The position numbers and the translations under genes were made by a program. This document shows positions 36,392 through 47,600 of a stretch of DNA of 64,000 nucleotides, one piece after another (position 1 is the stretch's first letter; every line of letters begins with the position of its first letter). Source of the DNA: Hyaloscypha bicolor E (Eukaryota > Ascomycota > Leotiomycetes > Helotiales > Hyaloscyphaceae). The notes below the pieces were generated by a model, which did not search any database, had not been told where the DNA came from, and worked only from the letters and a program-made list of their open reading frames with translations. The stretch covers positions 620,001-684,000 of the forward strand of contig NW_020194552.1 in the NCBI RefSeq assembly GCF_002865645.1, written 5' to 3'.

Positions 36392-37093
36392 CTAGACTAA
36401 GCACGACACGATACCCACGTCGAAAGTAGACCCAATCTGCGCGACGTCCCCGGAATGCTCCCCCATGGCCTGAAGGGCTTTGAGAACAGCTTTAGTGCAA
36501 TGCATCGTATGGGCAAAAGTGTTATGCGCTACGGCGGCAATCTCGCCCGTCACGAGCCGGTGCATACGCCGCGCGAGGAACACGCAGTGCGCGAGATGGT
36601 TTTCCGTCGTCGTCCAGACGTGTTCCCCTACCAGTTCCGACAGCTCTTCCTCCGAGGCCACTTGCCGCTCGGCCTTGTCGTCGTGGTAGAAGGCCCAGGC
36701 CCCGAGCTCACGACCGGCGTCGGTGACCCAGGCACGGTACTCGCCGTCCGTGTATGGGTCCGCGCAGTACTGCGGCATCCAGTTGTTAGTGAGGAGATCG
36801 AACACGCAGCCGAGCGCTCGAGCTTCGGAGGATGAGTTGCCGCAGTGAAGTTCAGACGTTGATTTTGTTGTCGATGTTTTCGGCGTTGGGGAGGAAGGTT
36901 GGGCCATTGGATGAGCGACGTATCCCAAGATCAGGCAGGTCACGGCACCTAGAATGCCGAGTAGAATAAAAAGACAATTCCGAGTCCAGCCATGACGCGG
37001 ATTGGGGGATAACTCTTCGGCTTCTAGTCTTAGCAACGTTGAGATGTTGTCGTCACTTTGACGGAGTTGCGAGTACTTTTCTGAAGGCTTCAT
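36392..37093 (-). CDS. membrane-anchored HxxHC protein (distant UstYa-like)
   Basis: A single frame of 233 residues from the ATG at 37093 (MKPSEKYSQL). A hydrophilic N terminus precedes one membrane segment (CLFILLGILGAVTCLILGYV, about residues 40-59), a Ser/Thr/Pro linker and a luminal domain. That domain opens with HCGNSSSEARALGCVFD, continues with WMPQYC, and has two HxxHC motifs, HLAHC and HTMHC. This resembles a widespread fungal family with the same single-anchor plan and paired HxxHC motifs as UstYa, though overall sequence is clearly diverged from the neighbour at 34821. Codons are GC-rich and no stops intrude, so it escaped RIP. A role in oxidising the precursor peptide is inference from motif and position. 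Confidence 0.7.
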   Translation of the reverse strand: MKPSEKYSQLRQSDDNISTLLRLEAEELSPNPRHGWTRNCLFILLGILGAVTCLILGYVAHPMAQPSSPTPKTSTTKSTSELHCGNSSSEARALGCVFDLLTNNWMPQYCADPYTDGEYRAWVTDAGRELGAWAFYHDDKAERQVASEEELSELVGEHVWTTTENHLAHCVFLARRMHRLVTGEIAAVAHNTFAHTMHCTKAVLKALQAMGEHSGDVAQIGSTFDVGIVSCLV

Positions 37094-37500
37094 CGTGTAA
37101 CTACTCGACGTTTCGAAGGATGACGAAGACACTCGATGTATGCTTGAGAGAGTTGAGATACACTTGCCAGGACCAAAACGGTGAAAAGTACCAGTCCCCG
37201 TTGTGAAGTGACCTGAGTCGGCTGTGCATGCTCTTGTGTGTGCTTGACAAAATCAATGGTGGTGTACTTGGTTGACCTCATGCAGGCCAATTCACAGCGG
37301 TAATCATGCAGCAGGGCGCATCAAAAACAATCACTGCCAGAGTGAGGACCCATTTTCACTCCACTGAACTAGCCATCAGGCTAATTCTGGGAACTCCAGG
37401 CCTTACTTCTACGGCCCAGTGCAGGCACAACTTTCCTCCTTTCATACTAAAATTGCGAAATGACTTGATAGCAGTTAAGAGAGGGTATAATTAGTTAACT
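37094..37500. other. promoter side of the HxxHC gene
   Basis: About 400 bases of normal composition upstream of the minus-strand gene. No convincing separate gene is seen. Confidence 0.4.
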
Positions 37501-38600
37501 TATGGCTAAGGTAATAGTAAGAGAGGAGATAACTTAAATTAAAAAAAAACCATTACTATAATATTAATAATAGTTAATTAATATATTATTTTATATTATA
37601 TTATATTATTTTATTTTATTTTATTTTATTTTATTTTATTTTATTTTATTTTATTTTATTTTATTTTATTTTATTTTATTTTATTTTATTTTATTTTATT
37701 TTATTTTATTTTATTTTATTTTATTTATTTTATTTTATTTTATTTTATTTTATTTTATTTTATTTTATTTTATTTTATTTTATTTTATTTTATTTTATTT
37801 TATTTTATTTTATTTTATAAAGCATTATTAATATAAGTCTTATTAATTTTAATATTTTGTAATATATATTTCTTAAAAGATATAATAAAAGAAGAATATT
37901 ATATTAATTAATAAAAACAAAAATTGAAATTGCTTATTTTATAAAGTATATATTAAAGCTTGCTTATTCTTAGTATCTTACTAAATACTTTTATATATAA
38001 TTCCTTCTTAAGACTAATATAAGAATTAAGAAAGCTATATATTTTTAATTATTTAATTACTATTTAATATTAGAGATTTATAAAATATTATTATTTAAAT
38101 ACGTTTCCTTAAATAATTAATTAAATTACAATTTAATAAATAACTAAAATATATATTAATATAATAATATAAAATATAAAACTAATAAAAAGTTCAATAT
38201 TTCGATTTGAATTAATAAGATATACTTTATTATAATATATTTATTAATAAATAAAATACTTTAATTTATATAAAAAAAGATATAAAGATAAATAAATTAA
38301 ACTTTGAATTTTTTAATAAATAATAATTATAATATAAAAACTATAAATATAATTATTTATAAAACTTATAAAGATATTAGTTATATATTATATTTTAAAA
38401 AGTCATTATATAGGTAATAATATAATATATAAGAAATGAAATATTATTTTTAAAAAGAAAACTTATATAATTAAAAATTTAAGAATTAAAAAAATTAAGA
38501 TAAGTAAAACAATTATTTCTTTATATGGGTACTCTTTAAGAGCAGTCCTATAAGAATACTAATATATATTCAGAAGAGATCTAATACTTTATCAAGTACA
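37501..38600. other. AT-rich, RIP-type gene-free block
   Basis: Very AT-rich sequence with no readable protein similarity, around a long microsatellite. It is probably a degraded transposon between the peptide island and the dioxygenase gene. Confidence 0.5.
37600..37817. repeat. (TTTTA)n microsatellite
   Basis: About 43 units of the pentamer ATTTT in an almost pure run, with one shortened unit (TTTATTTA) near 37720. It lies inside the AT-rich block. Confidence 0.95.
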
Positions 38601-38892
38601 AATTCCTACTTTAGAGAGATTATCCTGGTTTGGGAATGCTATATGAGCGTACATATGCTGAACAAGGATTTGGCAGGGACACACTGCTTTCAAATCTATC
38701 CAAGCGAGCACCTTCCCCAAATCAGCCACTTTTTTCTTCCCTGTACAGAGCGAGTAAGAGCTGTGCGACAGTCATCGCCGTCTGACCCGCTGACTCAGGC
38801 AACTTAACTACATCTAGCAGGGACCCAGCTCACAGATCAATTGAAACGTCATTTAGAGTCCTCATCATGAGATTCATGTGAGCACGCCGCCT

Positions 38893-39000
38893 AGGTGATG
38901 CATAGTGACATGAACACCGATATGCACACTGACATGCACGCTTACATGCACGTTGATATGCACGCTGACATGCACACTGATCTGCACGTTGATATACCTG
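38893..39000. repeat. 12-bp minisatellite encoding Met-His-x-Asp units
   Basis: About nine imperfect copies of a 12-bp unit close to GACATGCACACT or GATATGCACGTT. The plus-strand frame from the ATG at 38898 reads repeated Met-His-Thr/Ala/Val-Asp and runs on past the repeat to a TGA near 39041. Similar-looking sense continues beyond that TGA, so it may be a fragment of a decayed gene. No family is recognised. Confidence 0.55.
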
Positions 39001-39228
39001 TCAGATTGAGAGTCATGCGTGAGGCTCAGGCTCGCATTTGAGAAGCTACGCAACGATTGCTCCGAAAAGAACTGGTAAGAACTTAGACCAAAGCAGTTGC
39101 AGCCCTGCATGGTCTGCAGCAACGGGTATTCTCTATTTCAATGGACTCAAATCGGTGTACATACTATTATCCAGTCGATTCTGAGGAGATGGGCCTTCTT
39201 TCATTGCCAAACTATAGCTGCGTGCATC

Positions 39229-42200
39229 ATGAAGGTTCTCCAAAGAAAAGAACAGAGTTCTCCTGGCCAGGCTCCGGGGATCTTTCCCAGCCAATTCGAT
39301 AATCTCGTGCCTGTCACTCTCTCTTTGACAACCACAGACGAAGAGCGCAACGCTTTGCTCGCGTCTATTGTCTCGAAATCTGCGAATCCATCCATCAGTG
39401 TCCAGGCGAATGAGTACCGCAACGGTCCAGACCCCACATCCAAGGCATCTTTTCGGAAGTCGTTGCTTAAAGGATTCCGGAAAGGTTGGCAAGATGTAGC
39501 TACCGAAGCTCGATTTGTCAGACTAGTCGAAGTGCTACAGAGCGATGGATGCGCTGTCTTCGCCGGACTGGTTGACGCTGCCTCTTTTCAGCAGCTCATC
39601 GACGATTTCTCGACCATCATGAACAGTTCAGGAAGCCATGCTTTCTTGCATTCTTTTGCCCACCTCACTGAGCACCCGGACTTTCTCAAGAACCCAATCT
39701 ACAACAACGCCATGATACACCCTCGCTCATTGCTATGATGGCATACGCAATGGGTGGCCCGGTTAGGATGACCGATGCCCGCGGCAAAGACACGGAACCA
39801 ATTTCGGTGAATGCGCAAGACAATATGCTTCATATTGACAACACCCCCTTCCGAGAAGAATACAAGATCCTGCTCGGTTGGGAAAGGGGACAAGTGAAAG
39901 GTCCCACTGGTCAGAATTTCACCTTCTTGCCAGGAACGCACAAAGGCAACCGCCCCATCAGAGTGGACGAGCACTCCCAGCACTGGTCAACCGAGAACGA
40001 CAGCCTGTTTATTACTGACGAGAGCATCGAGAGTGTGTTTGCATTCCAAGGCGACATCACTGGACACGACCCCAAAGTCATTGAAGTACAGTCGGTCCGA
40101 TCCAAAAGCGACAAAAAAAAATAAAAACCACCATAATACTAATTAATATAAATCATATTAATTAAAACTATACTATATACTATAGGAATTAATTCTATGT
40201 TCTCAAAATTATAATATCTTTATTATTAAGAAAGTTATAATATACGTAATTAAGCGAGCAAATATTTTTGCATTTTATATAGTTGTTTTTTTACTTTGGT
40301 TGTCACGTGACTACCCCCCTTAGTTAACTGCTCTTCTATAATTATATTAATATCTTAATAATTACAAACCTAATTTAGTACCCCTTTTATATACTTCTAA
40401 TAGCTATCTCTATAAGCCTTTAGAAACGCAAGCGAGCTAATTCGACTCTTGATTTAATTATAGTTCTCACTATAGCTAAAGAAGCTATAATCCAAGTATC
40501 TATTAATGAATGGTATGGGAAACCCTCTAATATAGAGGACAATTCTAATAAATTGGATATTAAACAAAATAATGAAGTAAAGCTTAAAGATTTAACTCTC
40601 TTTTGGGCTTAGTAAAAGCTTATTATTAGTAGTAATAAGATAATTATTTTAGAGAAGCCTATATTTGCATAGCAAGAGTAAAGACTTATAGAATAGGCTA
40701 GTAAGTTTCTTATCTTATTTTATTATTTTTATATTATAATATAAGTATACTAATATTATTTCTAGCTTCTAGAGGCTTATATATTCCCAAATTAATAAAG
40801 GAATTAGTAAAGCTATTAAGAACTTAATAAAAATATATATATAATTAGAGGACAAAAGATACTCAAGTTATAGAATAATCTAGTAGGCTTAAGACCCCTA
40901 TAATTATACTATTTTTTAAATAAAAGAAGCTATAATTTGATATTATTAGGAGATTAATTAATATCTCTAGGAATATATAATTAAGAGAAAAGCAAAGGCT
41001 TAAAAATAAAGATAATAGAATAAATAAGCTACTTTTGGATACTTTTATTAGAAATACTTACAGAAATAATAAAGCTCTAGATATATGAATAACTTACTAA
41101 GAAGTCCTTAATAATATAAATATTAAGCTAGCTTAAACTAAAGAGCTATATACTCTATATATAATTACTAACTTATACTTACTTCGGTAATATACCTAAT
41201 AGCTTTAAAAGCTAGGGTAATATTAACTTGGAAAAATTAATATATTGCTTTTAGTAGCTTCTAGTAATTACTACTTAAATAATAGAAAGATACTAGCTTG
41301 GCAAATTAGGGAACTATTTAATTACTATTAATAGTGGCATAGTATTCCCCAAGAAACTAGAGATAGTAAAAGAGAAAGTACTTCTTATCTAGATAATAAG
41401 AATATTTTTTTAGCCTACTATACTTAGTTAATTAATTAAGAGCTTGGAATAATATTACTAAATAATTTCCTAAATACTATTAATTAGGAGATTTTACCTC
41501 AATTATTATTAATAATAGAAAAGCCTATTACTTGCAGTATAGCTTACTTATAGCTTCCTAGGCTCGGCTTTTATTACTATAAAACTAAGAAAGGGCTTTA
41601 TATAAATAGATATAAATACCCTAATATAATTAAGTATTATTAAGAGGTATTTTTACCCTTAATAAAGAAGCTTTTATTATATATAGTTTAATATAAGAAG
41701 AATAAAGCTAGTATATAATATATAATTCAATTTTTACTTCTAATTAGAGTTTAGGTATATATAATATACTTTTATAATAAGAGCTATTTCTATGGATTTG
41801 ACTATAAAAAGAGCCTCTGGCTAGTAGATAATTAGTAAAAAATGCCCGGAAAGAGTAAAGGGAGGCTAATTTATAATTCTGAATTTATAGGCCCTAAGGG
41901 GCATATTAGGATACTAAATAATAAAGGCATTTTTATCCCGGATAATTTTAATTTAAATACCTATTAAATTATATATCCAGGCTTAAATAGGGACCCCTAG
42001 TAGAATATAAAATAGCTACTAATATAGATTACTAGGATATTTAATATATTTAAATAGAAGCACCCAAACTATATAGCTATTCTAATATTTAATTAGTCTT
42101 CTATATATGCTTTATATAGCAAAGATATACTAAATGCCTTTAGTATAAATAAGGGATTAAGGAGGATTAAAAAGAGTAATATTAAAGCCTATAGAAGAAA

Positions 42201-44274
42201 TATGTACTTTCTATTAGAGTATATAATTCCGGGATTATAGGGCACTATTTAAGTCCTTTAGTAACTTAATTTAAATAGAGAAAGAAAGTCTAAGAATATA
42301 GAATAAATTCTTATTAAGCGAGATTATAATATCCCTGGCTTAAGATTTAAGTATCCAAAGAATACTAAGTATACTATATCCCTTGAATATCCTCCCGCTA
42401 TTAAATAAACATACTATTTAGCTCGTATACTATCGAATTACTAAGACTTCTTTAAAAAGAAGTCCTAAGTTAAAGAGCTTATTATAAATCGGGAATATAA
42501 GGCTATATTTTTACTAAAGTTCTACTATAAAATCAATCTAATTAAGATATACTAGGGATATAGTAAAACTCGATATTATTAAGTAAAGAAGACTAGCTTT
42601 CCAGATACCAAGATTAAGGTAGTAGAGATATTTAAAGCTTATTTAATTAAGATTATACAGAGGTTTTATAACCGTATATTCCGCTAGATAGATATATATT
42701 AGAAGAAATTAAGTATTAAACAAGCTACTTGGTATATACGGAAATAAAAACGCTATAGAATAATATCTAAAAAGGTAATAAATAAATGGGATAATATGCA
42801 AAAATAAGGGAAAAAAGGTAGCTAAGCAATAAGTAAGGTTTATAGATTTAGTTCGGCCAAAAATTAGCTTAAAACCTATATAATTAGGGACCTACTATAT
42901 ATATAATATATATAGTACTAGAAAAAGCTATATTTAGTATTTAGGAAGGCTTACTTGAGCTTATAGGGCTTAATTATTATTATTATATTAATAATAAGGC
43001 TAGTGAGATGCCGTAATCTCCCCCTAAAGCCCGGGCTTACGTAACCTTAGCGAGTAAATATTTTTGCATTTTATATAGAGAAAAATCAAAAAAGTATAAA
43101 GGGTCCGTATACTTTAAGCCTCGATTATTAATAAACTACAAATTATATTAAAAATCTAATTAATAGGTATTTTTCGCCTAGTTCTATTCTATAATCGCAT
43201 TACTTAGTATAAATTAATTAAGGTTGTGGTTAAAAAGTTATTATGGGCGTAAAAGAGCGACCGTTTTGTCGCTTTTGGATCGGACCGACTGTAGAGTACC
43301 CTGAGCAGCCCATCACTGTCCTTTTCAGCGCAGGCTCTCTGGTCCATCACCGCTACCGGAACAGCGGCGGAAACACTCGAAGCTGTGTCATCGCCGCGTT
43401 CCATCTTGCCTCGGACCACCCGGGAGCGCTGGTACACTCAGAAGTCGCTGGGAGTCCACAGTCCGTGGCAGAAATCCTGGTTGGTCACCAAGATGGGACC
43501 GAAGTTGAGGCCTTTTGCTCCTTGATCAGTCTTAAAGCCTCAGCTATCGAATCCAAAATCTCTGAAATTCTCAACAAGGATCACCAATCTATCTTGGTCG
43601 ACACGGGTAATTTGACGCTCTCTGGCGAGAAGTTTGATCGCTGGAGGGAGACCGTTATCAATGCCCCGTCGGCAACAAGACTCAAGTTCGAAGGGAGTAA
43701 TTACATCTCCTTTGCAAACAATTCCATCTCGCGCGATCTCCTGGTGAAGAAGCTCGCTGCTGCGATGGCGTACGACAAGCATGGGCTCTTGGATCTGATC
43801 ATATACATGGATGGCCACGAGGAGATCCGGAAACCGGCCCGCAAAAGCGTCTGGACCATGTCGAGGGAGAAGATTGCACAGATCCTTGCCGCCTGGATAC
43901 CAGCCGTGGAGGGATATAAGTTTACCACTGCCGACGTACAGAAGCCAGCGCTTCTGCGGCATAAGGCTGACAAGGTCGCCCGTCTGCTCCGAGAAAGCTT
44001 TCCGACGGTCGACTTTGCCAGTGCAGGAAGCAGCAAGGAGGAACAACAACTGACTTCGGCGCACCAACTTATTGACGACCTGGGGGAGTCAATTACGCGA
44101 TGCGAGAAGCTGGAGACGTATATCACGACTAACCTTTTCCTTTTCCTAATTATTGATCAGATCATCCCGCTTCTCGATTGGACTTTGAGACAAAGGGTCA
44201 TTGGAACTTGTGCGGTTTTCCTGAGGGCTTATATAGCCTGCGTACTGGTGGTTGAAAACAACCAAGGTATCTGA
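39229..44274 (+). pseudogene. phytanoyl-CoA dioxygenase-like gene split by transposon X2
   Basis: The 5' part (39229-40088) begins MKVLQRK and carries the metal-binding His-x-Asp in NMLHIDNTPF (about 39830), then FLPGTHKGNR. The 3' part resumes at 43292 with EYPEQPIT and holds the distal His and Arg in SLVHHRYR and RSCVIAAFHL. Removing X2 with one TA rejoins Val-Glu-Val to Glu-Tyr-Pro in perfect frame, so X2 separates the two halves of the Fe(II)/2-oxoglutarate active site. A one-base frameshift is also present near 39717-39735, between NNAMIH and the in-frame continuation IAMMAYAMGG. Family members hydroxylate lipids and many fungal secondary metabolites. The gene lies beside the precursor/UstYa island and could have served as a tailoring enzyme. 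It is now broken. The C-terminal 150 residues have no recognised domain. Confidence 0.82.
40089..43291 (+). mobile_element. DNA transposon X2 (3.2 kb, TA-flanked)
   Basis: Inverted ends CAGTCGGTCCGATCCAAAAG (left) and its complement (right), about 28 bp, are each flanked by TA (40087-40088 and 43292-43293). It is an inverted copy of X1. Reading the plus strand through RIP stops (about 41550-42830) gives a recognisable fungal DDE transposase: GLYINRYKYPNI, later FLLKFYYKINLIKIYQGYSK where the family has a FHCELNPIEMYWG-type motif, then RQIDIYQ and AIWYIRKQKR. Together with the TA duplication this points to the Tc1/mariner/IS630 group; the exact family is not certain. Stops make it non-autonomous. 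It carries the empty target site (about 40410-40425) of the gypsy element found in X1. Confidence 0.85.
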
Positions 44275-45226
44275 GCATAGGTGTCCAGCTGGATCTAGAT
44301 AACACGTACGGCAAAGCATTAAAAATAGGAAGAAGACAAATGAGGAAATGCTTTTCTGATCTGTCGTGAAGCAATTCTAGAGAACAGAGAGTCTCCGTGT
44401 ACATCGCTCCCGTAGTTTTGCACTGACATTGCTAGGCCCTCTCCTCCATGTCGAAACTGCGTCCTCAAGTACGATGGAATCTGCCTAGAGACAATGCACA
44501 GTCAATGACACGCGATAGAGATAGCGAAGAGCGAAACTTTTTGTGCCGCACCCCATTGGGGTTATCGAAAAGGTCCGCAATCAAACAGCAATCGAGCAAA
44601 GCAGATCGTGTCTCGCCAAGCCAACCAAGGGGCTCGATAGTCGATATTCAATTTGACTCCCTGAGGCCATCTTGTCCGACTCAACTGGTCAGCGCTCCCT
44701 CAATTGGAGTAAGAGTAGAAGTACTAGTAGTGGTGGTAGTTTGCGTCTAGAAGATCACAGGCAATAGTTTATTGTCCTTGGACCTCATATAAAATACGGA
44801 GGAGGGCTAAGCTAAGAAATTATGCACAAAATAACAACTAGACGAAAAGCTTAATTAAAAGCTAATTAACTATAATTCTCCTTCGATGTTTAAGATAAAC
44901 ATTAGATAAATATATAAAATTAAAAACATATTCGAGTTTATACCTGAGAGCAATAACTTATAACAGCGAAAATCGAAAGAGAGATAAGTTATTAAGTAAT
45001 AAAAGGAATTGAAGACTCGATAAGCTGAGAGATGACCGCTGAAGGTTGGGTATTATCACCTTTGATCAGTTTTCCTGTAAAAGATGTGAACGGCGTCGGG
45101 AAGAACAGCATTTGGCAGAACGGCATTTGGAAGAGCATCCTCGGAGCGTGGAGAAGCACAGCGGACTACTACGATTGACAGCCCTTCCAAGGCAAGAAAT
45201 CATCCGAGCATTTCCTTAATCTTGGT
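44275..45226. other. gene-free region
   Basis: Moderate composition to about 44760, then AT-rich to about 45010. No supported gene. A short open frame at 44448-44750 has no recognisable features. Confidence 0.4.
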
Positions 45227-46239
45227 CTATCTTGCAGAAAACAAAGATGCTAGCGCACTGCCCTGGAAGAACGCCCTATCTTTCTCCCATCCCTTTACCA
45301 TAAAATCCCTTCCAGCCGTTAAGCCAGCCACAATCACCTCCAGAGGGGCCACCCTCGGTCCCTTCCGGGGTCGCCTGTTGTACCAGCTGATCAGATGGAC
45401 ACCCACGCAAATGGCAGTCCGGAAGGCCATTTCGTCACTCAATGCGCCGTAGCCGTCAATGACTCCTTCCATGGTGGATATGGCAGTGTCGAGATTGCCG
45501 TAAGTCTTTCGTTCATAGAGGTCGCCCACGATTCGGCCGAGATCACACGATCGGTGACCGAATTGAGCGAATTCCCTGTCGATGGCCTCTCGAACTCCTT
45601 TGCTACGACATCTCGGATGGTGCCCAGGGTCTTCTCGTGACCCTCCAAAAGCTCCGGGAAATTTTGGAGTACTTTGAGAACGTTATCGTAAGTGAAGAGA
45701 TACTTGATCTTCCGCATATGGTCGTTCTGCCACATCTGAGCCTGGAGAGCAGCTTGCTCTGGTGCCGAAGCCCAGGCATGAAAGCATCGAAGCCAAACCC
45801 CCAGGTGGCGGCCGATGGCGGCTGTGCTGGGTGAGGGAAGAAGGTTGTGAGCATTGGCAGAGAACAGCATGCCCCTGAAACCATCGGCATTGGAGAAATC
45901 CTCCAGAACTTGGGTGTTAGTCTCTTGGTCGTACAGGTAGAGACGCGGTGGCTTGACAGTGGCGGTGGTTGTCGGTGGTAAGTAATTGGCGAGCGCGTTG
46001 AGCAAAAGCTCCTCGAATATCTTGGGCACGGAGTCCGTAGAATGCTTGATTATGATGGTCTGAACTGTGGCGCCATCTTGGGTACGGATGGGTTGAGCCA
46101 AGATGCCACGATAAACAAGGTTTCCGGGCCTGCTGCTTAGCGGTGATGACAGCGAAGAGCAAACATATGGAGTCCGTGATAGCTGCTGCAAGAGCTGCAT
46201 GGGAATGGCGTCTTCTTCTGCTGGTTCGAGTAGCACCAT
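45227..46239 (-). pseudogene. APH/kinase-like phosphotransferase with internal deletion
   Basis: From the ATG at 46239 a frame reads like the N-terminal lobe of fungal aminoglycoside-phosphotransferase-like proteins: LVYRGILAQP, TIIIKHSTDSVPK with the likely nucleotide-binding Lys, LEDFSNADGF, and LGVWLRCFHAW. Near 45575 the frame shifts. The C-terminal part continues in another frame: FAQFGHRSCDLGRIVGDLYE to WEKDRAFFQG, ending at 45227. Between the halves the expected catalytic loop (His-Gly-Asp-x-Trp-x-x-Asn) and most of the following metal site are absent, so a deletion of roughly 30-40 codons plus frame change is inferred. It cannot be catalytically active. It lies near the peptide island and may once have belonged to it. 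Confidence 0.7.
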
Positions 46240-46358
46240 GGTATCAAGAGCTGGACATATATAGAGAAGGATTGCCGGACAGTTGTAATGTGATAACTTC
46301 AGGTTTGTGCGGGAACATTTAACACGACCCCTGGGTGTCGATTGGGGTGGTCAATTAG

Positions 46359-47600
46359 GGGCCAGACTAGCTACTAACCCAAAGTAGAGGCACGCAGACA
46401 GGAATACTAAAAGTCTAGCTTTATTTTTATATTTAATTTATAAAGAATTAAAAGAATTTAGTACGTTCTCTATTTTCTTGTTATACTAATTAAAAACTAT
46501 TTAAATATAAACTTTTTATAAATTATTAATTAGTAATAATTTTATAAATTAAAGAAATTAAAAAAACTAGTATTTTATAACTTAAAAGTAAGCTTGAGAA
46601 AGCTTAGAAACAAAGTAAATAAGTTACTAAAACTAAGTATAAGAGCCTTATAAGTCCCTAATTATAAGATATTATATTTTAAAGGATTTTTTTATAAATT
46701 AAAAAGTATATATAGTATAACCTTAATATAAGGATACCGAAATTGTCCCAAAAAACTAAGGATAATGCGAGGTATCCTTATATTAAGGATTACATACAAA
46801 TATTTTTATTGCTCTATGCCTCTTTTTAGGCTATTAGAGAGCCATAGAATTAGTAGGGGGCCATAGTATTAGTAAGGGGAGAGTAATAGGCTATAAAAGC
46901 TCTGGAGCAGTGAGATTAATACCTAGAATGTAGGTTTACTAGTGCCTAAAGGCCTGATAAAAAATATTATAATGTTTTAGAGGTTAACGACTTGATTTTT
47001 CAGCTTATACAGGGTAAGAACTCTATATATATATCTGGTATATAAACTATAGTATACTAGTATATACTCAGTTCTAATAAAAAATAGTAAATTATCCTAT
47101 TACATATATAATTATAAGAATAAAACACCAAAAATTCAAGGCTGGGATACAAAATCATAAGGATAATCCTTATAGTAAGGATATCCTTAGCTCAGGGTAA
47201 TTTTTTATCGGGATCCTAAGGTAGTATTCTTATATTAAGGATATCCTTATATTAAGTATCCTTCTAGCGAGGTTATACTATAATTATATTATAAGTCTTA
47301 TAATATACTAGCTTATATTTACAAAAAATCTAATATAAGATTTATAAGAATCTTAAATAGCTAATTATTTATAAACTATAAAATATTAGTTTTTTACCTT
47401 TTTAATTTATTAAATTACTACTAATTAATAATTTGTAAAAAGCTTATAGTTGAATAGTATTTAATTAGTATAATAAGACAATAAAGAAAGCATTAAATTC
47501 TATTAATTCTTTATAAATTTGAATAAATATAAAAAGAAAGCTAAATTATTAGTATTCCTGTCTGAGTGCCTCTACTTTGGGTTAGTGGCTAGTCTGGCCC
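46359..47600. mobile_element. long-terminal-inverted-repeat element (about 1.24 kb)
   Basis: Left arm GGGCCAGACTAGCTACTAAC and the right arm (reverse complement) match for about 300 bp with scattered transitions. The flanks read TCAATTAG (46351-46358) and TTAATTAA (47601-47608), an 8-bp candidate duplication differing by one C-to-T and one G-to-A, as RIP would cause. A smaller inverted unit nests inside (about 46726-47276), built on ATAAGGATA motifs. No transposase frame is visible, so this is a non-autonomous, foldback or MITE-like element. The 8-bp duplication suggests hAT, without proof. Confidence 0.65.

Noticed and set aside
43243..43291. Start of a separate gene at MGVKERPF, 43243
   Set aside because: Those residues are encoded by the X2 terminal repeat. 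The host frame begins again only after the TA at 43292-43293 and is the continuation of the split dioxygenase.
22632..43291. Starship-type giant mobile element carrying the peptide genes
   Set aside because: No DUF3435 tyrosine recombinase is visible, and the ends are those of a 3-kb TA-inserting transposon present twice. Two separate insertions explain the data more simply.
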